In this document: in pieces, positions 46,901 to 58,870 of the stretch | How positions within the stretch are numbered: the stretch's first letter is position 1 | Layout: every line of letters starts with the position of its first letter | Assembly (NCBI GenBank): GCA_025200525.1 | Contig: CM045758.1 | Span: 65,966,598 to 66,030,597 of the forward strand | Direction of reading: 5' to 3' | DNA from: Camellia lanceoleosa | Lineage: Eukaryota; Streptophyta; Magnoliopsida; Ericales; Theaceae | Length of the DNA stretch: 64,000 nt | The notes under the pieces: model-generated | What the model saw: the letters and a program-made list of their open reading frames with translations, nothing else | Told to the model about the DNA's origin: nothing | Databases searched by the model: none | Made by a program: the position numbers and the translations under genes

Positions 46901-49900
46901 ATCACAGGAGATAAATGTATAAAGAAAGCAAAATACAGAAACAAACCAATCTAACAGCAGCATTTTGCACTCTATGAGGGACAGGATGGGATTGAATTTT
47001 GTTTAGAGGGATTATTGTTACTCGTCTTCGAAGATCACCATTTTGAAGCAGTTGCTTGCCAGTATTTTCTGTGTCTACTATAATATTAAACAACTTTCCC
47101 CCTGCTGCAACCTGAACAGGAACTCAGCATAAGGGTCAGTAAGTAGTGAATGTTTAGAAAACATCAAAACTTGGCAACAAAATATACAACTTCTAAAATA
47201 AACAAACTATATGACAGCATGCATGGCCAACCTCTAAGGCAGTCGCTGTTGAGCCATCCTTCACTTTAATGAGTTTAGCAACCACACCTTTCACCTTTGA
47301 CCTATCAAAATTCTTCACAGGGTCACGGTATGCAAAATCCACATTAGTCAATTTTGCAGATAGAATCCGAATTTCATCTTTCAACTTTTGCACTATCTCT
47401 GACTCAGCTGCACGATCCTGAAGAAAAAATTTCAATTTATTACAACTTACAATATACAAAAGAACTTTAACCAAACAGATACCTCATTCCATTTGAGGTA
47501 TAATTTGTTGCAGAACCACCGTTGGAAGAGTGTACCTTTTGTAAGCTTTCCATCTGTCCATCTTCGTATGGAAGAGATTCCAAAGCCATTTTAACACTTT
47601 CCACATCTTTTCTTCTAGTATTCAGCTCATTTTCTACAGAAACAGCTTCTTCACGCTTTGATAATAGCTGACGTGATTTCTCTTTCAACTCTTTCTCAGA
47701 ATGGCTTATTTTTGTTTTCAACTGTTTCAGTTCTGTTTCTGCATTTCCAACAGCTACTTTGGCATCACCTAGTTGATCTTCAAGACATTTCTCCTCACTT
47801 CCGCTGCTCTTACCAGCTAAGACACCCTAACCACGGAAATTGCACAAGTCTTAAGGATAAAACCAACTATACAGGATATGAATGCAAGCAACAAAAATGT
47901 TAATGGAATGCAATGCACAACAACCAACTATACAGGCAATATTTACCTGGTAGTCCTTTTCATAGTCTTCCAAACTCTTAGAAAGTTCCTCCACTCTCTT
48001 TTTCAGATCAGCTGCTCCATCTTCAGCATTTTTTACAGCAGAGGCCCTCTCTTCTACAGACTGCTTTAATTCTTCAGTGCTTCTCACAATCTGGCAACAT
48101 CAAGACATAAAATCCATATATTATGAGAAGCGGAAAGAATAAAATTCATAAAACAAAAATTTGAGGGATATATGCATAGTTGATTTTAGAGAGATAACAT
48201 CAACTTATTAAGCCTCTTGGTACCTTTTCAGCATTCTCTTTTTCAGTGTTGAGAGTTTTCTCTTGATTTTTCAGTACAGATGCTTCCCTCACCAGATCAT
48301 GAGAAAGAGCATCTACTTTCTCTGACAAACTTTTTACCTCCCCGGCCATACTTGCTTCTTTTTCAGCAGTCAATTTTGATACTTTTGCTTCCATCTCCTG
48401 TATTTCCATACGCATCCTTTCTGCATTATCATCAACCTCAGAAATCTTAGCCTTTGTTACCTCTACAATGCCAACCGCATTATCTCTAATCTTCTCTGCC
48501 TGAACATATTCATAAGCAATGCAGAATCTTTTAATTCGATCCAATTCTGCAATCCCATTAGCCCATTGCATGTATTGCATCTTCTCCTTCCTCAACTTCT
48601 CCAAAGCAGGAAGTATTTCCTGGTCAAGAAGCTTATCAATCTCATCTACCTTACTCTGTTTTTTCTCAAGTGTTTTCAAAGCAGTCTCTTTCTTTGTTTC
48701 ATACATTCTTGTCCCAGCAGCCTCTTCCAGCATTGATAAGATTTCAGGGGGTTTCATGTTTAGGACCTTAGTAATGCGTCCTTGCATTATGAGAAAATGT
48801 GGATTATTGACATTAAGCTGCACAGAATGGAAAAGATTTTGCACTCGACTAGGCTGCGCAAGGTGACCATTTATTAAGTATTTGTTCCTTCCACCAACCA
48901 CAATCTGCAAAATCAGCACAAAAAATTCTCAAAATACCTCCAATTGAAATTCCCTAGAAGCAAATGGATCAATTAATACGGAAAAGGCCATAGTTACAAC
49001 CTCAAGTCTAAACAATGAAAATGGTGACCACGTGTAATTGCATGTTTTATTATTTTTTGATTTTTTCCAATGAAGATGGTTAAATGGTGTGATAGTTTTA
49101 CCAAAACATTGACAAACTACTAAACTAGTCTGCATTTAATGTGATATTATACCAGATATAAAGATGTGGCTAGCAAGAAAAACTTCACAAATTATTTCTT
49201 GCAATCCAAAAGACATAGTACTATAAAAAATCATGGGTATTATATATAATACATTGAGAACCAATTATTCTCCAATCTGGTTTGCGTAGAAAGAGAAACG
49301 GCATTCCTAATACCAAGAATCTCATCTCACCAAATTTTTCATGTGTTTCACCCAAGGACCTCTGATAACTCCATTTAGTTGAGGATTATACAGATTAATT
49401 AGTTACTTGACTTTCTTATGATCTTCCCATATAAGCACAAAGTGCACTCCATAATTCACCTAGTTATGCAGATTCCATTGCATTAGCCAAAAAAATCATT
49501 TTATTTCAAGATATAGTCCAAATATGAACCCCAAGGGGGGTGAATGAGCGGTAAAGACTCAAGTATAAAATCCAAGGCCCCGAGTTCGAATCACCCAAGG
49601 GGCCACTGGAGGTTACCCGGTTGTTAACTTCAATACCCTAGGATTAGTTGAGGTGCGCAAGCCAGCCCACACACGCAGTTATCAACAAAAAAAGATATAG
49701 TCCAAATACCATTATACGCAGATTTGCAAATTCATATGTAAATCATGACCAACAACGAAATTACAGCATTTCACAACAGGCAAACACCAAACTTGCATAC
49801 ATATATATATATATACCTGACGGGTCACTGTAATCTCAGAACAATCCTCATAGCCAAGAGGGCTTCGATTCCTGTCGGAATTATCAAACACAACAGACAC

Positions 49901-50134
49901 TGTGGCCTTTGTAATCCCAGCTTGGCCTTGCTTGTACACGAGCTCCTGAAGGTTGGAAGCTCGAACCTGCTGCAAATTCGTGATACCCAAAACGAAGCAT
50001 ATGGAGTCGAGAATGTTGGATTTGCCAGACCCGTTGAGCCCGGTTATTGCATTGAAGTAAGGATCGAAACCAGGAACCACAGTCCTCGTAGCATACGACT
50101 TGAAACCCTCCAAGCATATCTCTTTGATGTACAT
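37957..50134 (-). CDS. SMC2: Condensin subunit SMC2 (CAP-E), 20 exons, 1,176 aa
   Basis: Structural ATPase of condensin I and II, pairing with SMC4 to compact mitotic chromosomes in the nucleus. Exons joined by GT/AG sites in one frame: 50134-49817, 48904-48224, 48090-47947, 47826-47536, 47417-47232, 47111-46947, 46862-46803, 46353-46291, 45403-45312, 44996-44900, 42983-42867, 42728-42510, 41434-41294, 41183-41016, 40914-40730, 40646-40553, 40453-40365, 40261-40036, 38587-38513, 38076-37957. The total is 3,531 nt. The N-terminal head has Walker A GLNGSGKS (32-39). Coiled coils flank a hinge at about 500-670. The C-terminal head has the ABC signature LSGGQ (1083-1087), Walker B YILDE (1108-1112) and D-loop VDAALD. 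The N terminus [15 protein letters not shown] is the canonical SMC2 start. Length matches plant SMC2 (Arabidopsis about 1,175 aa). No stop or frameshift was found. Introns 1, 7, 10 and 18 hold TE insertions. An E2F-type site lies upstream. Confidence 0.97.
39480..39866. mobile_element. GGACAC-family MITE in SMC2 intron 18
   Basis: The left end CATGAACACGGACATGTGAC and the right end GTGTCCACGCTTCTTAGGTA are inverted relatives. It matches the MITE at 33,676-34,066 in inverted orientation (shared TTTTCAAAtAATtTAGGAtACAAC phrase, with changes). It does not touch a splice site. Confidence 0.6.
43331..43440. mobile_element. MITE-like fragment in SMC2 intron 10
   Basis: The phrase ATCCTATGAAGCATGGGTACT followed by GGCATGGGAACAC and TACGTCGGGGC resembles the ends of the chromosome-typical 'GTACG' MITEs seen at 34.1 kb. 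Boundaries unresolved. Confidence 0.4.
43865..44170 (-). mobile_element. RTE-type LINE, decayed 3' end of the reverse transcriptase ORF, in SMC2 intron 10
   Basis: On the minus strand, in three shifting frames, the typical plant RTE C-terminal phrases can be read: [18 protein letters not shown], then [12 protein letters not shown], then [15 protein letters not shown]. Stops and frameshifts separate them. It lies in the same orientation as SMC2 and is spliced out with intron 10. Confidence 0.85.
44249..44277. repeat. (AT)n microsatellite in SMC2 intron 10
   Basis: Nearly pure TA repeat. Confidence 0.85.
46510..46665. mobile_element. RTE/SINE tail-like fragment in SMC2 intron 7
   Basis: CCCAATCAAATGGGGTCAGC followed by CATATA is the well-known 3' motif shared by plant Au-SINEs and RTE LINEs (usually ATGGGGTCGGCTACATG). 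The equivalent intron in the SMC2 pseudogene lacks this block, so it arrived after the duplication or was lost there. Confidence 0.55.
49525..49691 (+). mobile_element. tRNA-derived SINE in SMC2 intron 1, with 17-bp target duplication
   Basis: AAGATATAGTCCAAATA occurs perfectly at 49,508-49,524 and 49,692-49,708, bracketing 167 bp. The insert has an A-box-like TGAGCGGTAAAGA, a clear B box GAGTTCGAATC (about 49,579-49,589) and ends in an A-run, so its orientation is plus, antisense to SMC2. It is a Pol III-type retroposon and not a tRNA gene. The perfect target duplication suggests a fairly recent insertion. Confidence 0.92.
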
Positions 50135-50284
50135 GTTTTAAACTTCAATTCACAATTCAAAACCCTAGATTGCGAATTACAGAGTGAAATCAAATGTGTC
50201 TGAATTTGAAGAATGTGAAATTAGGGTTTCGGAGTTCGAAAACCTGGTGATTTACTGACTAGAGTGTTCTGCGGAAGACATTTT

Positions 50285-50285
<1 letters not shown>

Positions 50286-50317
<32 letters not shown>
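50286..50317. repeat. (AG)16 microsatellite in the SMC2 5' leader/promoter
   Basis: A pure AG run about 150 bp upstream of the ATG, read as CT on the SMC2 strand. It is comparable in type to the CT-rich leader of the PPR gene. Confidence 0.9.
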
Positions 50318-50321
<4 letters not shown>

Positions 50322-50387
50322 AAAACAACGGATCTCTGAAACTGTGGGTGGAGTGGGGGGCTTGGTAAGAAATTGGAGACGCAAAAA

Positions 50388-50396
50388 GGCGGGAAA
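50388..50396 (-). promoter_or_regulatory. E2F-type site upstream of SMC2
   Basis: GGCGGGAAA, i.e. TTTCCCGCC on the gene strand, is a perfect match to the E2F consensus TTTSSCGC. It lies about 255 bp upstream of the SMC2 ATG. Condensin genes are expressed in dividing cells, so an E2F element is expected in principle. The occupancy is inference. Confidence 0.65.
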
Positions 50397-50399
50397 TGC

Positions 50400-52513
50400 C
50401 ATTTGGGTCTTTCCGAATAATTGTTCAAAATTTCAGATACATATTGTTAATTGCACTAACATCCCTCGATTACAAAAATTAGCAATTGGCACACATAATG
50501 TGTGTGCAATTCAAATAAATAAAAATCTACTACTATTATAAAAATATGAAGAGCTTGTCATATTTTTTATTTATATTATAATTCTATCTTCTCAAATCTA
50601 GCAAGAGTTTTATATAAACCAACTATCTTTTTTTTTATTTTAAAGTTGAATACTTAAAAACGATACATCTACTTTCAAGAGTTCTATTTATAAACAAATA
50701 GTCTCCCTTCTTAAATAAAAAATAAAATAAAAAAGCATCTCTCTATTTTTTACATTGATGATGATTGAAGAACAAAAAATAATTACTCTTTCTTATTTTC
50801 TGTATCTGATTCTATACCGATATACATAATATTTACAATTGTTATATGTCTGCTTCTATAATGATATACACAATTGTCTATCATGGATCAAATCACTAAG
50901 AATAATTTTGGTTGATTCTTAAAGTTATATGCATTTATTTAAATCTAGACAGGAAAGCGCATGCGTTTTTAAAATAGAGATTTGTGTTGCATCTCAAAAT
51001 TTTGCAAGTTATCTTCATACACTTTCTTTTTGTTTAAATTATGTTTTATAAACTGTAATATTTTACATGTTACTTTAATAACCAATGTATGATGTCAAAA
51101 TTCTAAACAAGAATTACTTTCATAGGTTTTATTTTTAAATCTATTTTTCAATTTTTTTATTTTTCATATTTTCTCAATTTTGGTGATTAAAAATATTGAA
51201 ATTTTTTCATATTTTATATTTAAATTATACTTTTATATGAAAATCTAATATCTAATAATCTAAATAGAATTAAAAAGTAAAACATTGGTAAAAAAAATTA
51301 TAAATTAAAACATGCACTGATTTTTTGTTATTATTATTATTTAATGTTAATAATTTTTTTCAAAATAAATACACAACAAATTATTTTATATGTGTATTTT
51401 GATTAGGTGAATCTAAATCTAAAAGTAAATAAAAAAATAAAAAATAAATATATTAAATTAAATGAATCTAAAAAGAAAATAAAATGGTTATTAAAAAAAA
51501 GTGTCAAAAAAACATGAAAATCGAAAAATTCAAAACAAAAGTTTGAAAAAATAAAGCAAACCAAACACTATATACTTCTCTTTTTTTAAATCTTTCTTCA
51601 ATAATCTCTAATTTTACACAAATTATTCACAAATTCCTTTTAATTTTTATAGGGTCATTTTTTAATAAATTATCTTTGTAAGTGTATTATTCTATCTAAC
51701 CCATATTTTTTTTTAGTATTTCATTCAATCCTATTTAATGTAACAATAATGCTACTGTTACTTACAACCCTTCTAACAACTCTATAGAAATCTTACATGG
51801 CATGACATATCACTTTCCTTGCGCCACTTTCATAAACAAATCATTTTAGAAAAAAGAATTAAAAAAAAAAAAAAGAAAGGGAAATATGAATCCACAAGGA
51901 ATCCATTACTAGAGTTCTTCAACTTTTCTTGCTTAAACTATACGATCCAGCCAATACACAAACTTTCACACTTCTTTTTCTCAACTAATGATCAACGCCG
52001 ATATTCCGATGAAATCGACTAATATCTGACAAAGAGTAGAGGAAGGAGAATAAAAAAGATAGGTAATTTAACAATTTTAGGGATTTCTTGTTTTGATTGA
52101 ATAATTTTTGGAGTTGAAATTTCAAATTTTTGATTTGGGAGTTCACAAGTTTAATTCATTATATTACTGAAAATCGTCAAATGTTTGACTTCAAAATTTT
52201 CTAATTTGAAATCCAACTAAAATTTCGTTTGATTTGAGTTTTGGCTAAGTTTTCAAATTTTGTTGAAATCCATACTTCATCCAACTAAAATTTCTGATTC
52301 ACTTTGGTATTATCTAATTTGAATTCCCCGTATTTTGTTGAGACTCAATTGCATCATTCAAGGGTTATCTTTTAGTATTGATAATGAAGTTAAAAGGCAA
52401 GAAGAATACTAATAACAAAAGTTTCTCTTTGTCTACTGTGTTATTTGTTAGGTAGTTCAAATGGTTTGTTCAAGAACACGAGCTTACTAGCACAAACAGG
52501 AGCACACAATTAA
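50400..52513. other. SMC2 upstream intergenic, very AT-rich, no gene
   Basis: No coding signal. 50,512 onward (TCTACTACTATTATAAAAAT) resembles a plant Helitron 5' end, and a hairpin AAAGCGCATGCGTTTTT near 50,957-50,973 could be its 3' hairpin, though the terminal CTRR is not convincing. Confidence 0.45.
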
Positions 52514-52753
52514 GGGCCTATTTGGTAGGGTTTATTTCCAGTTTATTTCAGCTTTTAACTTAATTTAAGCTATTTTGATGTGTTTGGTTCAACTTAACAA
52601 TGCAGCTTATAGCTTTTTGTAAGTCAAAAATCAACTTATTCTTTGAGTGGGGGAGGAGAAGCTTAATTTATAAGTAAAAAATCAGTTTATGTTCACAACT
52701 ATAAGCTATGAGCTGTTAGGTTATAAGTTATAATCACTTTCCCACAGCTTTAC
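52514..52753. mobile_element. hAT-type MITE half, truncated by an LTR
   Basis: It begins GGGCCTATTTGGTAGGG, the typical terminus of plant hAT MITEs, and is full of AGCTTATAGCT-like inverted words. The matching right end is absent because the LTR at 52,754 starts within it. Confidence 0.55.
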
Positions 52754-54691
52754 TGTCACGACCCAAACTCGCCCCTATGGGTTTAGCAAAATGTAGGCCA
52801 AGAATTATAGATTACGAAGGCTGTATGATAATACAATAATACAGAGTACAGGGGCTTGGCGGAAGCCAACACAGTAAATAAACAATGTCCATTGAGCTGT
52901 GATAGTCTGTATGCCAAAAGATTTTTCATACATTTATACAGAACAGTATACAAAACATTTACAAACACTCAGTACAGGGACCAAGTCCCTATTAACCAGT
53001 ACAGTGCAGTCTATACAGTCTATCTGAGAAACAAAACAAAGACAGAGAGGAACACTAAACACCCCTAGCCTTAGCTTGGCAAGCTCGGAACCTCGCAGTG
53101 AGGCACATAGGTTGGCTTGACAAAACTGGAAATACTCCGATGCTTCTAACATTGGTCTGGTGCCTGTACACCTACATATATATATGAGCAGTGAGCTAAA
53201 GCCCGTTGAATAACATAATGCGTAAGAGGTTTGGAATGAATGTTCTTCTGATGAATAAGCAGTTCATTAAATCAAGATTTCATCTTTTCAATCAATCACC
53301 ATATGTGGTACATCCATTAGCATAACAGTACAGTATGCAGGAGGTCTTAAAGACCGAACAGTAATGATGGCCATCAATCAGTAAACAGTAGTGGTTCCAT
53401 GAGAGAACCGGCAGAGATCTCTAATAAAGAATAAAGAAAAGAGGTGCTAAGGATGCCACAATGCGATTGAATATATGACATACATTCATTCAAGAAACAA
53501 TATCGATTCGAAGCAGATTGATTCAAGATTTAGAAGGTAATCATTTTGAACATATCTTTACACAATTGTTACTCACGAGTTAAGGCTCTGATGAGCTAAG
53601 CGTCTCCTGACGCCAACCCTATACAGTTAACAGATTGAACACACACTAAGCTATACAGTTGGGAAAGATAATAATTTAATCCCTAATTTGCCTCGGTGTG
53701 TTCTACATCTATATCATCTTTAAGATGCCTTAAATATGCCCTAGGAATGCCTAGGATGGAAAGAGGATGCAAAGATGCACTTTTGAACACTTAACAAAAT
53801 TTGCTAAAAACAAGTGTCTCGCTTGAGCGTGTCTTTCTACGCTCGAGCGGACATGCAATCAAAGGATCTCCGCTCGAGCGTGAACTCCGTCGCTCGAGCG
53901 GACTGTGTGCTACAGTAAAAATACTGGATGCTCCAAATTTATGCTCGATGGGCCCGACCTCGCCGAAGTTAAAGACACAAGTCCTCGCTCGAGCGTGAGT
54001 TTCCTCGCTCGACCGGACTGTGAACTCATGTAAAGTACTAGATGCCCGCATTTCATGCTCGAGCATTACTTTTCTCGCTCGAGCGGAAGGCAGGATCACA
54101 GAGTGTAAGCTCGAGCGTGGACTTCCTCGCTCGAGCATAGGCCCAAAATCTGGAAATTTCAGATTTGAGTCCCAAGCTCAAAATCAAGTTTAAATGCAAA
54201 ATTTTCGATCCTTTTGGGCTGAAAACTTGGAAAACACTTGTAAACACTTAAAACAACATGATTCAAAGCTCAATTTGAGAAATCAAAGCCCAAGGGTTTT
54301 TAATTCAAACTCAATTTCAAACCAATTTTCATGAACATGAAGAACATGTAACATGCATGGATTAAACTCAATTCAAAGCTTCAATCTCATGCTTTAGTGA
54401 GCCAAAACTTTCAAAAACATGGTGAAATCATGGTCCATTGTAAGAATATGAACATGCATGTACAAGTTCATGAAAAACAACATCAAAACTCAATGATGTA
54501 AACATGCATGCATGAATTAAGCTATAATTCAACAATCTAAGGCTAAATCATGTCTTAGTTCTACAATTTGGCATGGATCATGCAAGACTCACTTAAATTC
54601 AAAATCAAAAGGTTTGAATTCCTTAGAGCTTCAATTACAAGATTAGAAATTCAAACGGCAAACTACACTTCAATTTCCAAGCAAATCACAA
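52754..54691 (-). mobile_element. Minus-strand gypsy LTR, cut by the assembly gap
   Basis: The plus strand starts TGTCACGACCC at 52,754, the 3' end of a minus-strand LTR (..GGGTCGTGACA). No primer site lies to its left, only MITE sequence, so this is the 3' LTR or a solo LTR and any element body would be to the right, in the gap. On the minus strand GTGAGCTAAAGC...GTAGGTGTACAGGC marks the LTR's downstream region, and the U3 holds the palindrome cluster at 53,821-54,136. The outer end is not reached. Confidence 0.8.
53821..54136. repeat. Five palindrome pairs (GCTCGAGC) at exact 20-bp spacing
   Basis: Eight-bp sites start at 53,821/53,841, 53,872/53,892, 53,987/54,007, 54,057/54,077 and 54,109/54,129. 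Eight of the ten are exactly GCTCGAGC; the others are GCTTGAGC and GCTCGACC. Between the two members of a pair the sequence is variable but T/C-rich on the right side. Pairs themselves are irregularly spaced (51, 115, 70 and 52 bp). Confidence 0.9.
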
Positions 54692-54791
54692 NNNNNNNNN
54701 NNNNNNNNNNNNNNNNNNNNNNNNNNNNNNNNNNNNNNNNNNNNNNNNNNNNNNNNNNNNNNNNNNNNNNNNNNNNNNNNNNNNNNNNNNN
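54692..54791. other. Assembly gap, 100 N
   Basis: Exactly 100 N, the usual placeholder for a scaffold gap of unknown length. It joins a mid-LTR sequence to a mid-integrase sequence. Confidence 0.99.
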
Positions 54792-56302
54792 TTGTGCCAA
54801 AATCTTGTAGAGGAGGTACTCCAAGGGTTCCACCATTCACACCTTGTGGTACACTTGGAAGGCATAAAGATATATCATGACCTTAGTCACCGGTTTGGTA
54901 AGGGAGATGAAAGAGGCAGTAGCCTTATTTGTTTCAAAATGTCTTTGCTTGTCCAACAAGTAAAAGCGAACATCCATGACCCGACGGCTTTGTTGTAGTG
55001 CACTTGTAAGCAGTGGAAATAAGAGGCATGTCGCGTCGTTTGTTGTAAGTCTTTTAGGACTCAGCGGGGTAGCTGATGTCGTGTGGGTGATAGTCGGCCA
55101 GGTTAACCTAAATCAACGCATTTTGTACATGCTTTGGTATTTCAGTGGAGTGTCTTGCTTTGGCGGCTATGTTTAGGGACACTTAGTTTGACTTCGCCCA
55201 GACTCACATGACTATGATTTTGGGCCAGAAATTTAATTCACGTTTGTAAAGCTTGGTGTAGTAGAACTGCGGAAATGCTTTGGAGCACTAGATTGGCGTT
55301 TGTTCAGCGTGCTATCATCCTTAGATTGATGGGCAGTCAGGCAAACCATTGAATCTTAAGGGCATACTTTATGGGGATTTGTGTTTTGATTTTAAGGATA
55401 GTGGAAAAGCATTTACCTTTAGTAGAAGTTTGCCTATAATAATAGTTTCGAGCAAGTATTGGTATAGCATCGTTTGAAGGCAACATGGCGGAAACCATGT
55501 AGATCTCTGAGTGTGTTAGTAGAAGGTGGGTGGCCTTGGCGCATGTTGGAATCTTGATTAGTGCAGGAAAGTAGCTGAAGAATGTCGTGCTTATTAAGTA
55601 AAAGGTTGGTTTGTCAAAGTCTTTGAAAAGCTATCATGACCATGGAGAAGACCAAGATCTTTTGATTATGAAAATCATGTATTCTTAGAAAATATCACCA
55701 AGATGGGTTGATGCAAGTTTGGAAGGCGAAAGTGTCTCCATAGGTTTATTGGGTCTTTGAGATTCTGGAAAGCGATTGGGAGTGGCTTATTGTTTGGCTT
55801 GTGTATACTTTTTGTTTCTAGAGGAGTTCTGCGTGTTCCATATTTATATGCTCCGGAGAAATTATGAGCACGATCGTTTCCACCATGTGTTGGATTGGGC
55901 TGAGAGTTAAGGTAAATAGAAGATGTCTACAAATGGGAAAGGCCGTCACGGGTTTAAATACTTCGGGGACTACAAGTCTTGCCAGAGATAATTTGTTCCG
56001 TGAATTAGGTGTTGTGCGATACCATGGGATTGAGGGAGGGCCACTTGGGAACATGAGACCAGTCCATCAAAGAAGTATTCGGACCTATTGTTAATGTTTT
56101 GGAGACTTATGTTGAAAATCTTTTCATGTTGTGAAATAGATGCATTGTAAATATTTTGGAATATTAAAATTCTAATTTTTGGTGTTAAAGACTACATTTA
56201 TCATTGTTACAAGTATGGATGATCCAATGGTTTTGGTCTAAATCTAAATGATTATTGGTTTGGTTAAATTTGAATGAATTTCCTTAAGAGGGGAGCTTAT
56301 AT
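54792..56302 (+). pseudogene. Chromovirus integrase and tail, copy B (error-rich)
   Basis: Equivalent to 26,420-27,910, starting at the same integrase zinc-region sequence. It shares disabling changes with copy A, e.g. the TTAGATTGATGG stop in integrase (55,320 versus 26,943). This shows common descent of one inserted element rather than two insertions. Confidence 0.88.
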
Positions 56303-58391
56303 TATAACGGTCGAGGTGGGCAGAGGCCGTTTCTTACTTTTGAATCGAGAATCCATATCTCTGACTATTATTTAAATGATTTCATCTTGTTACTGAATTG
56401 AGTTGGTTGTTTTTGGAGTTATTGTTTCATTTGGAACAGGTTGGGGTTAATTTCCTCAAAGAGAGTTGTTGTCTAGATTTTTGTTTGTGCAGCTTGGCTG
56501 GGTCTTCTGATCTCTGAGCTTACGAAGTGGAGTATCTTACGCTCAATCGATATTTCTTTGTGCTTTCAGCCGGTCTTTTTGCGGTGATCCGAGTTTCTAG
56601 GAGGAGTCGAGCCATGTTTTTGCCGTTTTGCTCCAGCCAGTGTGTGCATTTTTTATGTCCGATGCTGAAGCTAATGTTTTGATCGTGAAGCGGTCCTACG
56701 TATATCTCCCAGTTCAAGAAAAGAGTTTTGCTGAATCACTTTTCACTCTCTCTACTCTCTCTCTCTCTAGTTCTCGTGTTCAAGCCCCAAATACTCCAAA
56801 TCTATTCACCCTAGTCCTTTAGAAAAAGTGCTAGGAGGCACGCCGAGAGCTTTAATCTAATTAGAGAGGACATATCATTTTACTCCGCCTAACTTCCAAC
56901 CCTACATACTCTCCTGTACTTCTACATTCTTGGAGGTAGGGGATTTTGCTTCAACCTTTGGTATGATGTTTGACATTAGTTATTTGTTCGATTGGAAAGA
57001 ATCTAGTGATTTGGGGATTTTGGGTTAAACCACAAGATTTGATTTTGAAGAATGTAAAGAGAAAGGGATTTCTCTAAATGGGTTCTTAGAGGAAGAGTAG
57101 TAGAGGATTTGTTTTTGGTTAGATATGTTAAAATGGTGGATTTCTTTTTACTTAAAATTGATTTTGAAAGTAAATGGGGGTTTTCTTTTAAAATCATTGA
57201 TATTCCTGGTTTAATGAAAGAAAATAGAGAAAATGATGTTAGGTTTTGAAAAGAAACTGGTGTAATGAATGTGTTATCTTTGATTGATGATGAGTGGAGT
57301 TAAATATACCAACATCACTCCTGTTTAAGAAAATGATGAATTATATCTTTTGTTGGAAATTATATGTTGAATAGAATTATTCTGCTTTGAGCTATCGATG
57401 GAAGAGAAGTTTTCAGATTGTTAGCTAGAAATTGCATGAGGATTGGGCGGTGTGAATTGGAAACTAATTACTCCTCTACAGAGCAGATTAAAGCATTATT
57501 TCATACTTAAATATTGAAAAATGTATTGTTTTGAGAAAAGGGGTGAATATTTCACAGGTGAATCTAGATTTAGGGGTTTCAGTTGTGGTTATTATGTTGG
57601 CTTTGTGTGTCTTTGGTGAAAGTCTAGAAACTAGCTGCTGTTAGAGTGTTTGACATCGCTTCCGTGGTTCAAGTACTTCACGTAAAATGGCTTTAGTAGT
57701 GCTTGTATAGTCTGGCTTATTGTGCGAGACACATACCTAGAATTCCCTGAGTGTTTTGTATCCACCTTTGCTGCATGTTTTTTTGATATAAAGGTTATTT
57801 TCATAAATTTATATGTAATCACAGCATTGTATTATTTTTGAGATTGAATAGTGAAATGTTTGACAAATGGCACATGCATATACATTCACCTTATGACTTT
57901 GTTAAGATTCATATCTTGTGTGAAAGAGAAATATCTCTACTAGGTTTTAGGTCACCCTATAAAAACTTAACTTTCTGTGTGGCTTGAGATGATATTCCCT
58001 CCACTAAAAGATTATAGTTTGGTTGGACTTAAAGCCATAAAGGTTTCATTTTGATGTAAATTGATATTTTTATGAAGCCAAGCCTTATGTTATGTAAATT
58101 GTATTGAGAGTTGAACTTTATTTTGATATACCTGCAGCATTGACTCTGGAAGATATGTGGAAGCCATTAGGCATATAATTACTTGATTTTACATTTATTT
58201 GAATTCATGTATCCATGACATATATTATAAATTCGAGGGATCTAAGATTTATGAATGTGTATCTTTAACGTATATGTCATCTTATCTCATTATCGATCAA
58301 AAAGCTTATAAATGGAATAGTAAATATGATATTATTGATCAATTCTATGGATATTAAGATGTGAGTTATTGCTTATTATTTCAAGGTATTC
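56303..58391 (+). mobile_element. Chromovirus 3' LTR, copy B, with empty hAT site
   Basis: Starts TATAACGG after GAGGGGAGC and ends near GGTATTC, next to the GAAATGAAAAA of the minisatellite. At about 57,711-57,728 the sequence runs TATAGTCT..TATTG straight into the flank GAGACACATACC, so the hAT-like element of copy A is absent. Confidence 0.88.
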
Positions 58392-58870
58392 TGAAATGAA
58401 AAAATTTTACATTTCAAGTCATTCCAAATCAAAAACTCTACAATTTGAAATTATACATTTGTTTTAAAATTTATATATGGAGTTTTGTACTCATTTTGTA
58501 ATGTTTGAAAAATCTCACATTTCAAGCTTATTCCAAATCAAAACCTCATAATTTGAAATTACATATTTTCCAAAGCTTATAAGGGTTTGTGTAATCAAAA
58601 ACCCCACAATGTAAAATTATACATTTGCCTAAAGCCCCTGTAGGGGTTTTTTTGTAATCAAACCCCACAATTTGAAATATTATATATTTTCCCCAAAGAA
58701 AGCTTGCTAAGAGAGGGTTTTGTAATCTTTTGAAATATTTGAAAAATCCTACATTTTAAGTCATTCCAAATCCAAATCTCACGGTTGGGAAATTATACAT
58801 TTGCTCAAAGTTTATTAAGAAATTTTTGTACCCTTTTTAAAATATTTGAAGAATCCAATATTTCAAACAT
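58392..58870. repeat. Minisatellite, copy B
   Basis: Equivalent to 30,784-31,255, with small indels. Confidence 0.85.

Noticed and set aside
49575..49595. Possible tRNA gene (B-box GAGTTCGAATC)
   Set aside because: There is no cloverleaf. The flanking 17-bp direct repeats and A-tail show it is a SINE.
49745..50203. 152-codon open frame on the plus strand over SMC2 exon 1
   Set aside because: It is the antisense shadow of exon 1, with no family signature. The minus strand has Walker A and the canonical SMC2 start.
53821..54136. CRISPR-like array (regular short palindromic repeats)
   Set aside because: This is plant nuclear DNA. The repeats are 8 bp, paired at 20 bp with irregular pair spacing, inside an LTR, and no cas genes are present.
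54568..54810. Open frame running through the N gap
   Set aside because: It exists only because N codons are not read as stops.
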